A program made the translations under genes and the position numbers. Below are positions 1-8,508 of a stretch of DNA of 14,609 nucleotides, piece after piece. Under the pieces are notes generated by a model that saw nothing but the letters and a program-made list of their open reading frames with translations, did no database searches and was not told where the DNA came from. Position 1 is the stretch's first letter, and every line of letters starts with the position of its first letter. The DNA is from Verrucomicrobia bacterium UBA1727 (GTDB lineage: Bacteria > Verrucomicrobiota > Kiritimatiellia > RFP12 > UBA1067): assembly GCA_002315875.1 (NCBI GenBank), contig DCIL01000009.1, positions 1 through 14,609 of the forward strand. The letters run 5' to 3'.

Positions 1-8
1 GAAATGTC

Positions 9-22
9 AACGCCGTAGCGTT
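9..22 (-). terminator. Small hairpin with UACG tetraloop just after the SDR gene
   Basis: Reading the minus strand, a 5-bp perfect stem AACGC/GCGTT closes a TACG loop, giving the stable cUACGg tetraloop type in RNA. It begins six bases after the SDR stop codon. Only a short, weak T run follows before the window edge. It could be part of an intrinsic terminator or an RNA 3'-end stabiliser, or chance. Confidence 0.3.
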
Positions 23-27
23 CGAAC

Positions 28-894
28 TTACTTCTTGGACTTGCTCTCCAGGAAGCCGCCGGTCGTGGCCTGACGTCCCATCGCAAGACGTCCGGCATCG
101 ATGACATGCGTCGTGCCCGTGATCGAGGGACAGCAATCGGATGCCATGAAGAGAATGAAGTCGACGACTTCCTGCGGCTGCGAGGCAAACCCGAGAAGCG
201 TCTGCATCTTCGCCATCGCCGGACGCGTCAGCACCGGACCGGGCGCCACGCAGAACGCCCGGATTCCATACGGAGCGCCTGCCTTCGCGAGCGAGAGCGC
301 GAGATTGGTAAGTCCCCCCTTCGTCACCGAATAGGTGCTGGCGGAATCACCCTCAAAACCGGTAACCGATCCAAGCGTCACGATGACACCGCCCTTCGCC
401 TTAACCATATACGGCATCACTGCGCGCGAGACATAGAGCGGACCCTTGAGATTCGTGTCCATTCCCCAGTCGATGACTTCAATCGGCTGCTCGTAAAGCG
501 GCTTGTAGCTCTTGCAGATGCGCGCCTCGTTGCCGCCAGCGTAGTTGACGAGCAGATCGATCTTGCCCGCCTTCTCGATTGCGAACTTCGCCGCCTTCTC
601 GTCCTCGGCGAAATTACGCACATCCGCCACCACCGCATACGCCTTGCCCTTGCCGAGCGCATTGATCGCATCCGCCTCCTTCTTCACTCCTTCGGCATTG
701 ATGTCCACCATGAACACCGTAGCGCCAGCTGCCGCGAGAGTCTTCGCCGTGCAAAGTCCCATTCCGCTCGCCGCGCCGGTAATGAACGCCGATTTGCCAG
801 CGTAGGTCTCGGCAATCTTGACGCTCACCGCATTCTGCGCACCACAAAGCGAAAGCGCTCCGCACGCCATCGCGACCATCATCACTTTCTTCAT
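28..894 (-). CDS. Exported short-chain dehydrogenase/reductase (SDR)
   Basis: A 288-residue classical SDR, an NAD(P)-dependent oxidoreductase with a Rossmann fold. Visible motifs are the cofactor loop TGAASGMG (39-46), Asp64 at the end of strand beta-2 (suggesting NAD rather than NADP), NYAGG in place of NNAGG (117-121), and a complete catalytic tetrad Asn148, Ser176, Tyr188, Lys192 in YSVTK. PG follows at 218-219. The protein starts with about 20 residues that look like a Sec signal peptide: KK, a hydrophobic run, then a CGA-Q cleavage-like site. There is no twin-arginine motif and no proper lipobox. The ATG has a good ribosome site (AAAGGAA, 6 bases away), so the leader is probably translated. 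An alternative GTG at Val23 would give a cytosolic enzyme but has no visible ribosome site. It is last in the glycosidase cluster, 36 bases after the big fusion gene. A role in oxidising or reducing a released sugar is inferred; the substrate is unknown. Confidence 0.93.
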   Translation of the reverse strand: MKKVMMVAMACGALSLCGAQNAVSVKIAETYAGKSAFITGAASGMGLCTAKTLAAAGATVFMVDINAEGVKKEADAINALGKGKAYAVVADVRNFAEDEKAAKFAIEKAGKIDLLVNYAGGNEARICKSYKPLYEQPIEVIDWGMDTNLKGPLYVSRAVMPYMVKAKGGVIVTLGSVTGFEGDSASTYSVTKGGLTNLALSLAKAGAPYGIRAFCVAPGPVLTRPAMAKMQTLLGFASQPQEVVDFILFMASDCCPSITGTTHVIDAGRLAMGRQATTGGFLESKSKK

Positions 895-900
895 TTGCTG

Positions 901-907
901 TTCCTTT
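901..907 (-). promoter_or_regulatory. Ribosome binding site of the SDR gene
   Basis: The minus strand reads AAAGGAA followed by six bases and ATG. This supports the upstream ATG, and therefore the signal peptide, over the internal GTG at residue 23. Confidence 0.6.
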
Positions 908-930
908 CTTAGTTTGAGTTCAGAGTTAGA

Positions 931-3900
931 TTATTTGAAACGGTGGGAACGGGGACGCAGCACGTAGCCGTCACTCATCAGATAAGGCGTGTCGCCGAAA
1001 TTGACGGTCACGGTGAAGCCATTCTCGAATACCGATTGCTGCACGAGACGATCGGACGTGAGCCAGCGATAATTCGCCATCGGCGACTCCGCCGTCGCCT
1101 TCGCCGCAGGCACGGTGACCTTCACGCTCTCGGCGAGCCGCTCGCGAAACGATTCGAAATTCTCTTCGGTTACGATGTACATCGGCGGCGTGCCGGTGAC
1201 CGCATTGAGAAGATCGCGACGCCACCACACCTTCGGATACTTGTTGTTGTAATCGCACCAGTACCAGTACGACACCACGCAGTCATGATAGACCATCTCC
1301 CAGAACGGAACGCGCGTGCGCGGATCGTTCGCCACCGCCACATACTCCGGCTCCTCCTCGATGCGCGCCATGTCGCGTCCCGATCCGCAGGCGCTGGACG
1401 AGAAATTGCCCTCGAAATAATCGCAGTCCGGCACGACGCACTCAAGACCGCTCTCCGTTCCGGAAACGAGATCGAACCGCTCGCCGAGCGCTCCGAGAAT
1501 CTTCCGCCGCGCCTGAGCGCTCTCGTACTTGTCGATCGGATGCTTCGCGTTCCAGCATTCCTGCACGATGGTACCGGTCACATCGATGAAACGCGCGGCA
1601 AGTTCCGGACATTCCGCCTGACGCTTCGCCACCCGCTCGTAAAGGTATTTGAGCGCCTTCGACTCGCACACGAGCGCACAGCCGATCACCGGCTTCTTTA
1701 GCGGATCGTTCTTCAAAGGAACCGTCCATCCATATCGCACCGAGCCGTCCCGCTCACGCACGATCTCATCGAGATCCCACGCCTCCTCCGGCCAGTGCGG
1801 ACGCACAAAGTCGATCTTCTCGAGATTCTTCGGATCCACGAGATCGGTGTAGATGTCGTATTCGCTCTGCAGGACGCGCGGCACTTTCGCGACCTCGGCG
1901 ATCTCCGCGGCAGTGACATCGGCCCCGAGATCGGGACGCGTGATGTAGCTGTAGAGGAAATTGTCGAACCCGATTGCCTTCAGCTTCCGCGCCATTCCCG
2001 CTTTGTCTCCCTTGAGCGCCCAGTACCAGACATTGGGAGCACCTTCAAGAAGATCAATCGCCGCGGCTCGTTTCGGATTCTTCGCCTTCTTCTCCTTAAA
2101 GGTGACGAGATGTCCCGCCTCCTTCGCATACCGGCGATAGCGCCTGGCCATGTTCATCGGCGAGGCCTCGCTGAAGAAACAATACCGGAAACGACGAGCG
2201 CATTTGAATTTCCCCAGCGCGCCCCTCCAACGCATAAACGCCGCGGGAAGGCCGTTGGAACGGACGCGAAAATCAATCTCGCCGAACGGCTGGGTCTCGA
2301 CCAGCGCCATGAAGCCAGCACCTTGCGCGATGGATCCGTCTTCGTTGAGCTTCTCCTCATACTCGCTCCACATTCCCATCTTCACGCCGTTGCGTACCCA
2401 TAGCGGAAGAGTCCGCGCCGGCTTCCACTTCGGCTCATCAACGTCATACGCCGCGCCCGCACAGATCGGAAAGAGCACGCGCTGGCCGCGTCCCTTCTCC
2501 AACCTGAACGGCAACGGATATTCGATCGCGTCCACCTTGGCGGACGCTTCGCCATCCAGCGTGACGAGCAGTTCCGAGCCCTCAAGCGCAATCGCCGCGG
2601 AATACTTCCCGTCAGCCCCGGCGGCAGTGAACTCAAACTCGATCCGATTCGTCTCAACCAGTCGTGCGTTTGAGATCGCAAGCGGTTTGGTTTCGCCGCG
2701 GAGCTGGCGGAAGTAGCGTCCAGTACGCTTTTCGACAACATCAATCGCGCCGCTTTCGGACTCGAACTCAACCTTCAGATTGTCGTTTTCAACAACGAGT
2801 GGACGCTTCTTCGTCACTCTTACTTCAAGCGTATTGAAATCAACAGTGACGATCATACCGTTCGCGAAAGTGGAGCGCTGGACCATCCGATCGCAAGTCA
2901 CATACTCGAAATCAATCATTCGCGAACCGATCGTCTGCCGCGCGATCGGCGAGACGCGTGCGTAAGACGCGGCGACCTCTTTCTTGAGCTTGTCCCAGAA
3001 CTCAACACGCATCGAATAGATCGGCGGCACACCGTAAAGCGCACAAAGAGCATCGCGCCACTTTGCCTGCTCGGGATAGCGCATGGTCGTGTCCATCCAG
3101 TGAAAATAGGAAACGGACGCATCGTGATAGACGAGTTCCCAAAGCGGAAAGCGACTGACGGGATCGAGTCCCTCGCGCCGCCAGTTCTGCGGCACGTCCT
3201 TCCCGAAAAAGGCGGAGTCCTTCGTCCGCCAGCCCATCGGCTGAGAGCACTGCATCGGAGTCGAGAGCATGCCCTCGGCGTAGTCAAAGCATCCGATATG
3301 ATTCTCACTGCCGCGCTCGGTGCCGACGACCTGCTTGAGTTCGCTTTGAAGATACCGGTGTTCCTCACGCTGCGCATCCAGCGCCTGGCGAAGAGTTCCG
3401 GGATGCTTCGGCGAGAAGCAGGCGTGGGGACCTTCTGCGATCTGCACGTCCATGAGCCGCGCAGTAAAGCCGATCGCCTTCACGTCGGGCGCAATCAGTT
3501 CCTTCGCAAGGCGGGGCCCGCACATGTCACAAAGTCCGTACATGTCATGGAGCTTGCCGTTCTTATCGGGAATCGTCCACGCCGTTTCGATCTTGCCGTC
3601 CTTGTCGATGCAGGCGACATCCTCGGCGAAAGGCAAGAAGCGGGCGCCGCGGACGAAGTTTTTAGGATCAGTGTACTTGAGCAATTCTTTGTGATAGACA
3701 TCTCTGAAGCAATCGTAAGTGCCGACGAGATAGCCGATTGATGTCAAGTACGCGGCGTCTTCCTTTCGCTCATTGTCAAATCCGCACCAGATGACGCGAT
3801 CCATTCCGAGCGATTTCATCTCGTCGGCGATGCGCTTCACGTCGCGAGGGGCGGACTCCTTGACGAGCGGCCAGTTGTAAAGGCGATTTTGCGCGTTGTC

Positions 3901-6198
3901 GTCCCAGACCCAGAACACCGCGGCACCTGGAAGCCGCTTGAGATTCGGATTGTCCTTCATCCGTTCCACGATCGTGCTCACATGATTCTGACTCTCGCGC
4001 CAGGCACGATAATCGCCGGCGGCCTTGCCGATGCGCGCGGCGGGGAAGAACACGAGTTCGCGATCCTTTCCCCACTTGCCATCGTCCGGCATCCAGCGAA
4101 TCTCCGCAACGCGCGGCTTGGTGAACGAGATGAAATATTCGGCGAAGAGCGGCTCGCCGACTCCGTTCATCAGATACGTCCCCTTTCGCTCGATACCGAA
4201 AAAGCCCATCGAAAGTTCGTGCGCGCGGCGGAAACTGTAGCCCTTCTTACTCGGATAGAACAAAGGCGCGTCTTTTTCGACATCGACGATACGTCCTTCG
4301 CTCATCGGATGAATCGCCTTGTCTCCGCTCTGCGTGCGCCAGGCGGGAGGATAGGCGAGAGGTGTTGTCATTTTGCGTCCCGCGGGTGCCGACAAGACGA
4401 CCTTACCGTCGCCCCATACGGCGGACACCTTGCCGTCCGCAGTCGTCAATTCAACTTCAAGTCGCGACGGCTCACTGCTGACGACCCGAACCGGAACCGA
4501 AGAGGTGACGGTATCGAATACACCGATCTCGCTCTTCATTCTGACCGCGCCGCCCTCAAGCGGTTCGAAGGTCATGGCCGCGGTGACTTTGCGGAAGCGC
4601 GGCAGGCGGGAAAGCGGAACGTTCTTGAGCATCAGCACCTTCGGTCCAACATGCGTTACGCCGAGATCATCCGTCCACTTCCCTGCCGGCAAGCGCACCT
4701 CGACGGAATCGTCCGCCGAAACCACCGGCGCGACAAGCCATTCCGAGCCGAGCATGAACTGCTGAAGGCAGGCGTCAAATCCCTGATTCGGATATTCGTA
4801 TTCCATCGTCCGCACGATGGGTTCGCCGGATACGGACGACTCACGCGCGAGGCGAACGATGAGCGGCGCAAATTCGACATGAAGATCTGCCGCGGCACGA
4901 CAGGCGTCAAGATCCGCACCTTTCAGGACTCTCCACGGTGCCGCCGAGAACTGCATCATCGGCATCAAGGCCTGCACCTGAGCAGAGCGGACGAACAGCC
5001 GCACATCGAGCTTCTCCTTCCCATCCCGAATCCTCTGGAACTGTCCGCCGTCCCCACCGCCGATCATGTCGGGACACGTATACGCGCAGCCAAGGAGTCC
5101 CGCGGCAAGCATATCGGGTATGAGTTTGCGAAGATCTGGCCAGGAGTGACGCTTGTCCTGAAGGCGATAGACGAGGGGGAGTCCACCGGCCTTCCATCCC
5201 GCCCTCAACTCATGGAACCTGAACGATGACGCAAAGCGTCCCCACGCCTCGGTGTAGTCCACCGGAACCTTTCCGTCCGGCAACGGCGCGGCGCTGTTCG
5301 TGCGCTTGTCACGATAGAGAAGACATTCCGCATCCGTGAAATCGAACTTGTATCCATCAAATCCGTAATCGTTCATGAACTTGCGATACCGCGCCTCGGC
5401 AAGCGCCCAAACTCGGGTATCGAGAAGATTCATTACTCCGCTCGGAGGCAACGTCGGCCAGTAGGTGCCGTCGTAGACCTTACCGTCGGGATAACGAATG
5501 AACATCTGGCGGCGTTCGCCTTCCTTGCGAAATTCCGCCGTGTCAAAGGCATAGGGAGTGATCCAGAGCATAGTGCGCATTCCCGCCTTGCGCGCCCGCG
5601 CGAACATCGCCTTCGGATTAGGGAAACGAGCGCGATTGAACACCAGGTCTCCATAGCGATTAGTCGGCGCCCATCCGTCGTCCACCATCAGCACACCGGC
5701 CGGAAAACGGTTGCTCATGATCGAGTCGATATAATCTTCGATCATTCGCTGGTCATTGTCGACGAGGTTGCTCTCGATCCAGGTGTTGAACTGCGGACGA
5801 GTGAAGAAGAGCTCTTCGGGAATCGTGCCGGTCGGAGGAAAGTGTTCGCGCGATGCGGCGAGATACGCCTCCTTGAGCGTCTTACCCGCGGCAACCACCT
5901 TCGGCTCACCGTCGGTGTAGTCGATCGTGAGCACTCCCTTGTCGAACTTGAAGCCGAAGGGACGATCACTCCAGACGTAGCGTCCGCGATTCGAGACGAA
6001 CAGCGGCGCGCACGGGTTGCAGTAGTTGCGATTGGCGAGATCCTTGTGATCAATAGTTTCATACGGCTGCTTGCTGCCGAAGAGCGTAACCCCGCCCCAC
6101 CACTTCTCGCCCGCAAGCGGCTCTACAACCAGCGTCCGCGCTCCAACGGACCCCACCACCATCAAACAAACACATAAAAAAATAAACTTCGATTTCAT
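931..6198 (-). CDS. Giant exported glycosidase: GH31 fused to two GH101/GH129-like modules
   Basis: A single 1755-residue frame. Residues 1-20 are a Sec signal peptide (VGA-R cleavage-like site). Residues about 65-545 form a GH31 enzyme: APLFVSNRGRYVWS (64-77), VDDGW (172-176), MLWITP (210-215), nucleophile candidate Asp286 in GYKFD, acid/base candidate Asp377 in PDMIGG, then GEPIVRTMEYEYP and LVAPVV...LPAGKW. The PDMIGG form resembles the MYORG-like branch, not classical WNDMNE alpha-glucosidases. Residues about 545-1130 and 1131-1755 are two diverged copies of a module resembling GH129 (related to GH101, endo-alpha-GalNAc-ase). Both keep W-T-(I/V)-P, an Asp in LMDV/FIDV (917; 1539), KHP, a Glu in GTE (961; 1582), a D-Y-x-E-G motif, LVYHD/MVYHD with aromatic residues, and a CDRMVQRS/SDRLVQQS tail. 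Asp and Glu are 44 and 43 residues apart and are likely nucleophile and acid/base. The gene starts 9 bases after the GH123-type gene, with its ribosome site overlapping that gene's stop. The GH31 call is firm and GH129-like is probable. The exact substrates are unknown; extracytoplasmic removal of alpha-linked Gal or GalNAc is inferred. Confidence 0.92.
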   Translation of the reverse strand: MKSKFIFLCVCLMVVGSVGARTLVVEPLAGEKWWGGVTLFGSKQPYETIDHKDLANRNYCNPCAPLFVSNRGRYVWSDRPFGFKFDKGVLTIDYTDGEPKVVAAGKTLKEAYLAASREHFPPTGTIPEELFFTRPQFNTWIESNLVDNDQRMIEDYIDSIMSNRFPAGVLMVDDGWAPTNRYGDLVFNRARFPNPKAMFARARKAGMRTMLWITPYAFDTAEFRKEGERRQMFIRYPDGKVYDGTYWPTLPPSGVMNLLDTRVWALAEARYRKFMNDYGFDGYKFDFTDAECLLYRDKRTNSAAPLPDGKVPVDYTEAWGRFASSFRFHELRAGWKAGGLPLVYRLQDKRHSWPDLRKLIPDMLAAGLLGCAYTCPDMIGGGDGGQFQRIRDGKEKLDVRLFVRSAQVQALMPMMQFSAAPWRVLKGADLDACRAAADLHVEFAPLIVRLARESSVSGEPIVRTMEYEYPNQGFDACLQQFMLGSEWLVAPVVSADDSVEVRLPAGKWTDDLGVTHVGPKVLMLKNVPLSRLPRFRKVTAAMTFEPLEGGAVRMKSEIGVFDTVTSSVPVRVVSSEPSRLEVELTTADGKVSAVWGDGKVVLSAPAGRKMTTPLAYPPAWRTQSGDKAIHPMSEGRIVDVEKDAPLFYPSKKGYSFRRAHELSMGFFGIERKGTYLMNGVGEPLFAEYFISFTKPRVAEIRWMPDDGKWGKDRELVFFPAARIGKAAGDYRAWRESQNHVSTIVERMKDNPNLKRLPGAAVFWVWDDNAQNRLYNWPLVKESAPRDVKRIADEMKSLGMDRVIWCGFDNERKEDAAYLTSIGYLVGTYDCFRDVYHKELLKYTDPKNFVRGARFLPFAEDVACIDKDGKIETAWTIPDKNGKLHDMYGLCDMCGPRLAKELIAPDVKAIGFTARLMDVQIAEGPHACFSPKHPGTLRQALDAQREEHRYLQSELKQVVGTERGSENHIGCFDYAEGMLSTPMQCSQPMGWRTKDSAFFGKDVPQNWRREGLDPVSRFPLWELVYHDASVSYFHWMDTTMRYPEQAKWRDALCALYGVPPIYSMRVEFWDKLKKEVAASYARVSPIARQTIGSRMIDFEYVTCDRMVQRSTFANGMIVTVDFNTLEVRVTKKRPLVVENDNLKVEFESESGAIDVVEKRTGRYFRQLRGETKPLAISNARLVETNRIEFEFTAAGADGKYSAAIALEGSELLVTLDGEASAKVDAIEYPLPFRLEKGRGQRVLFPICAGAAYDVDEPKWKPARTLPLWVRNGVKMGMWSEYEEKLNEDGSIAQGAGFMALVETQPFGEIDFRVRSNGLPAAFMRWRGALGKFKCARRFRYCFFSEASPMNMARRYRRYAKEAGHLVTFKEKKAKNPKRAAAIDLLEGAPNVWYWALKGDKAGMARKLKAIGFDNFLYSYITRPDLGADVTAAEIAEVAKVPRVLQSEYDIYTDLVDPKNLEKIDFVRPHWPEEAWDLDEIVRERDGSVRYGWTVPLKNDPLKKPVIGCALVCESKALKYLYERVAKRQAECPELAARFIDVTGTIVQECWNAKHPIDKYESAQARRKILGALGERFDLVSGTESGLECVVPDCDYFEGNFSSSACGSGRDMARIEEEPEYVAVANDPRTRVPFWEMVYHDCVVSYWYWCDYNNKYPKVWWRRDLLNAVTGTPPMYIVTEENFESFRERLAESVKVTVPAAKATAESPMANYRWLTSDRLVQQSVFENGFTVTVNFGDTPYLMSDGYVLRPRSHRFK

Positions 6199-6202
6199 GA
6201 TT

Positions 6203-6208
6203 ACCTTT
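6203..6208 (-). promoter_or_regulatory. Ribosome binding site of the fusion glycosidase, overlapping the upstream stop codon
   Basis: The minus strand reads TGAAAGGTAATCATG: the TGA stop of the GH123-type gene supplies the first A of AAAGG, and the ATG follows five bases later. This favours coupled translation of the two glycosidases. Confidence 0.6.
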
Positions 6209-8508
6209 CAGCGCTTGAACTTTTCGATGGCTTCGGCGATTGAATTGCGCCAACGGTAATAGGCGGCGGGGTCATCGTTGTACTGGTAGACGGACTTCAC
6301 GATTTCTTCACCGACCTCGCACTTCTTGCCGGTCAGGCGTTCGTATTCCATCGCGTAGGCATAATCCTCAATGCCGTCACGGAAATTCTCGATGCGGATG
6401 GTTTCGCAGGGAGTACCGTCCGGACCGCAGCAGAACCAGCTGCCGTCGCCATGGAACTTCGTCCAGCTCCTCGGATCCCACTTGGTAAAGGTCGAAGTGC
6501 CTTCGATTGGACGCATCGAGTTCCAGAGCGTGGTCTGGTAATAGAGGAAACCGTCGGGACGATACTTCACCGCCTGCGCACCCATCAACTGCCGCGCTTC
6601 AATCGGCTGTCCCTCAACGAAGAGATTCGCCCGCGGCGCCTGCTGTCCGCACGCAATGTACCACCAGACGCGATGACCGGCGGCACGGGACGGCGCAACC
6701 TTCTCGAAATGCTTGTCATACATGTCAGTCGTCGGCGTGAAGCCGTCCATCTTCGCAAGCACACTGCCCTTGAGTCCGAAATCATGATCGTAGGAGGTCG
6801 TGGTCATCTCCACTCCCGGATACGCCTTTTTAAGTTCGTTAAGCCCAAAGGCGATCTGCTGGAAACTCTGCGTCGGACACTCATCGCAGCCGTAGATGTA
6901 GGCCTTCTTCAATAGTCCGAGTTCCTTCGCCTTGGCGTAGTTCTTGTCATACGTCGCATGCATTCTCTTAATCCACTTCGCCTTGGTCTCGTCCTTGAGA
7001 TCCGCAGGATAATTCCAGCAGCCGAGATTGAAGCGCCCGAGCCGTCCGCACGCGCGCATACGCTCGATCGCATCCCACTGGACCTGTCCGTTGCTATAGA
7101 GATTGTCCAGCATGAGGAAGTGCTCGCCGAGGAAATCGATCCACTCCTCGCGATGATTGACCCAGGCATTGACGGGGCTTTGCTTATCCTTGTAGATCCT
7201 GCGATTGAGCTCCAGCTCGTCCGGAGTTGCGAACTGTCCGCTCGCCGCGGGCGCGAAGGTGACTGCGAGATCGAGGGGACTCGTCTTCGGAATCTCGAAA
7301 TCGTAGACGCGCACGGCAATCGGGAACTTGCGTTGCCAGCCCTCGCCGCTGATGCGGACCTCGCCCTTGTAGGTTCCGGCACGCTGGTCGCGGGGACACT
7401 TGCAGCGCACCCAGAAGCTCTGCACATCACCCTGCCTAATGTCCGCCCGGGTTAGCCAGTCCAGAACCGGATCCGGCCACCAGCCGAGTTCGGTCTTCGC
7501 CTTGGTGCGGAAATATCCGGGCGCGGCATTGGTCGCGATACAATAGCCCGACTTGTAAGGCGGAGGATTCACGGTCTCGACATAGCCGACCGGCGAAACG
7601 ACGAAGGCCGTGGACGAAAGCGTCGGTGCGCTTGAAATCCAATCACGCACGTTCTCGCGCTTGCGCTTGAGCGTTGACACCTCTACCCGAACGCCCTTGA
7701 GATCGACCTTGTTCGGCATCACCAGCACCTGGAGCGATTCGTATTCGCCGCGGGCGAGCGAAAGGCAGAACGTGGTAGCCGGCTTCGCCTTGAAGTTGCT
7801 GCACGGACGCACCCCCTCCATTGAAGTCGCGGACCCGAACCAGGCAGGGTCGCCCTTCTGTCCGGCGGCGCGGCACGCGGACGTGAACGCATCGACCGAA
7901 CTGCGGCGCCGTTCGCGCGCCAGCTCCTCGCGCTTGCGTTCGCCGGCCTTGACGCGCTTCTCGAGAAACTCCTCGGACACCGGCGGCAGCGCCTCGCCCT
8001 TCTTCAAGAGCGCGAAAGTGCTGATCGCGACATCGGCGGACATCGGAGCGGTCATGAAAAAATGTATTCGTCCGATCTTCTTCGGATCGCACGTCTTCGG
8101 CCAGTCCTTGAGTTCGAAAACCCAACGCGAATGACCGTAATCGCGCATCGGCATTCCGCGGCGCGCCATGAGTCCGTTCTGGATGCGTCCCTCCTTCTCG
8201 GCAATGAAGAGCTGCAGGTTGTCCCCACCCGTGGAATCATTGAAAAGGTCAAGTACGAGTCGATCGTATTGCGACCAATCGGTGACCGCAGGCACGAGGT
8301 TCATGGACGGCCATTGCGGAAGTTCTCCGCACCACGGCTTGGTGACATGGAAACGATAGGCCCATTCGCCGTTTGCGAAGAGTCCCTTGATCACCGAGCC
8401 CTCGTACGACACCGCCTTGAACTGTGGTTGCGCCTTACGCTGCGCCTCATCCGAAAGGTCAATCGCCAAAGTCGCGGCGATCATACACGCCACCGAAAGA
8501 ACCGTCAT
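6208..8508 (-). CDS. Exported GH123/DUF4091-type glycoside hydrolase
   Basis: A 766-residue protein from the ATG at 8508; a GTG three bases earlier would give 767. The N-terminus (MTVLSVACMIAATLA) is hydrophobic and signal-like but lacks the usual Lys/Arg. Residues about 30-170 look like a beta-sandwich carbohydrate-binding or galactose-binding-like domain (SQYDRLVLDLFNDS). A very charged helix (about 177-205, rich in E, K and R) links it to the GH123 N-terminal region (about 220-410, with LARGEYES and DVQSFWVRCKCP) and the catalytic barrel (about 415-720). The adjacent Asp542-Glu543 in YGCDECP match the Asp-Glu dyad of GH123 beta-N-acetylgalactosaminidases, where Asp orients the 2-acetamido group and Glu is the acid/base. 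The C-terminal signature FLYYQTTLWN ... GDGSWF ... RIENFRDGIEDY is typical of the DUF4091/GH123 catalytic domain. Only some members of this broad family have been tested, so beta-GalNAc-ase activity is likely at best. The start overlaps the stop of the binding-protein gene (TGATG). Confidence 0.9.
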   Translation of the reverse strand: MTVLSVACMIAATLAIDLSDEAQRKAQPQFKAVSYEGSVIKGLFANGEWAYRFHVTKPWCGELPQWPSMNLVPAVTDWSQYDRLVLDLFNDSTGGDNLQLFIAEKEGRIQNGLMARRGMPMRDYGHSRWVFELKDWPKTCDPKKIGRIHFFMTAPMSADVAISTFALLKKGEALPPVSEEFLEKRVKAGERKREELARERRRSSVDAFTSACRAAGQKGDPAWFGSATSMEGVRPCSNFKAKPATTFCLSLARGEYESLQVLVMPNKVDLKGVRVEVSTLKRKRENVRDWISSAPTLSSTAFVVSPVGYVETVNPPPYKSGYCIATNAAPGYFRTKAKTELGWWPDPVLDWLTRADIRQGDVQSFWVRCKCPRDQRAGTYKGEVRISGEGWQRKFPIAVRVYDFEIPKTSPLDLAVTFAPAASGQFATPDELELNRRIYKDKQSPVNAWVNHREEWIDFLGEHFLMLDNLYSNGQVQWDAIERMRACGRLGRFNLGCWNYPADLKDETKAKWIKRMHATYDKNYAKAKELGLLKKAYIYGCDECPTQSFQQIAFGLNELKKAYPGVEMTTTSYDHDFGLKGSVLAKMDGFTPTTDMYDKHFEKVAPSRAAGHRVWWYIACGQQAPRANLFVEGQPIEARQLMGAQAVKYRPDGFLYYQTTLWNSMRPIEGTSTFTKWDPRSWTKFHGDGSWFCCGPDGTPCETIRIENFRDGIEDYAYAMEYERLTGKKCEVGEEIVKSVYQYNDDPAAYYRWRNSIAEAIEKFKR

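Noticed and set aside
28..894. Lipoprotein or Tat signal on the SDR
   Set aside because: The cysteines at 11 and 17 are not preceded by a proper lipobox and there is no twin-arginine motif.
3889..5229. Open frame on the plus strand (446 codons) opposite the fusion glycosidase
   Set aside because: It is low-complexity, basic and His-rich, with no motif or convincing ribosome site. The minus strand codes for clear GH31 and GH129-like motifs across the same bases.
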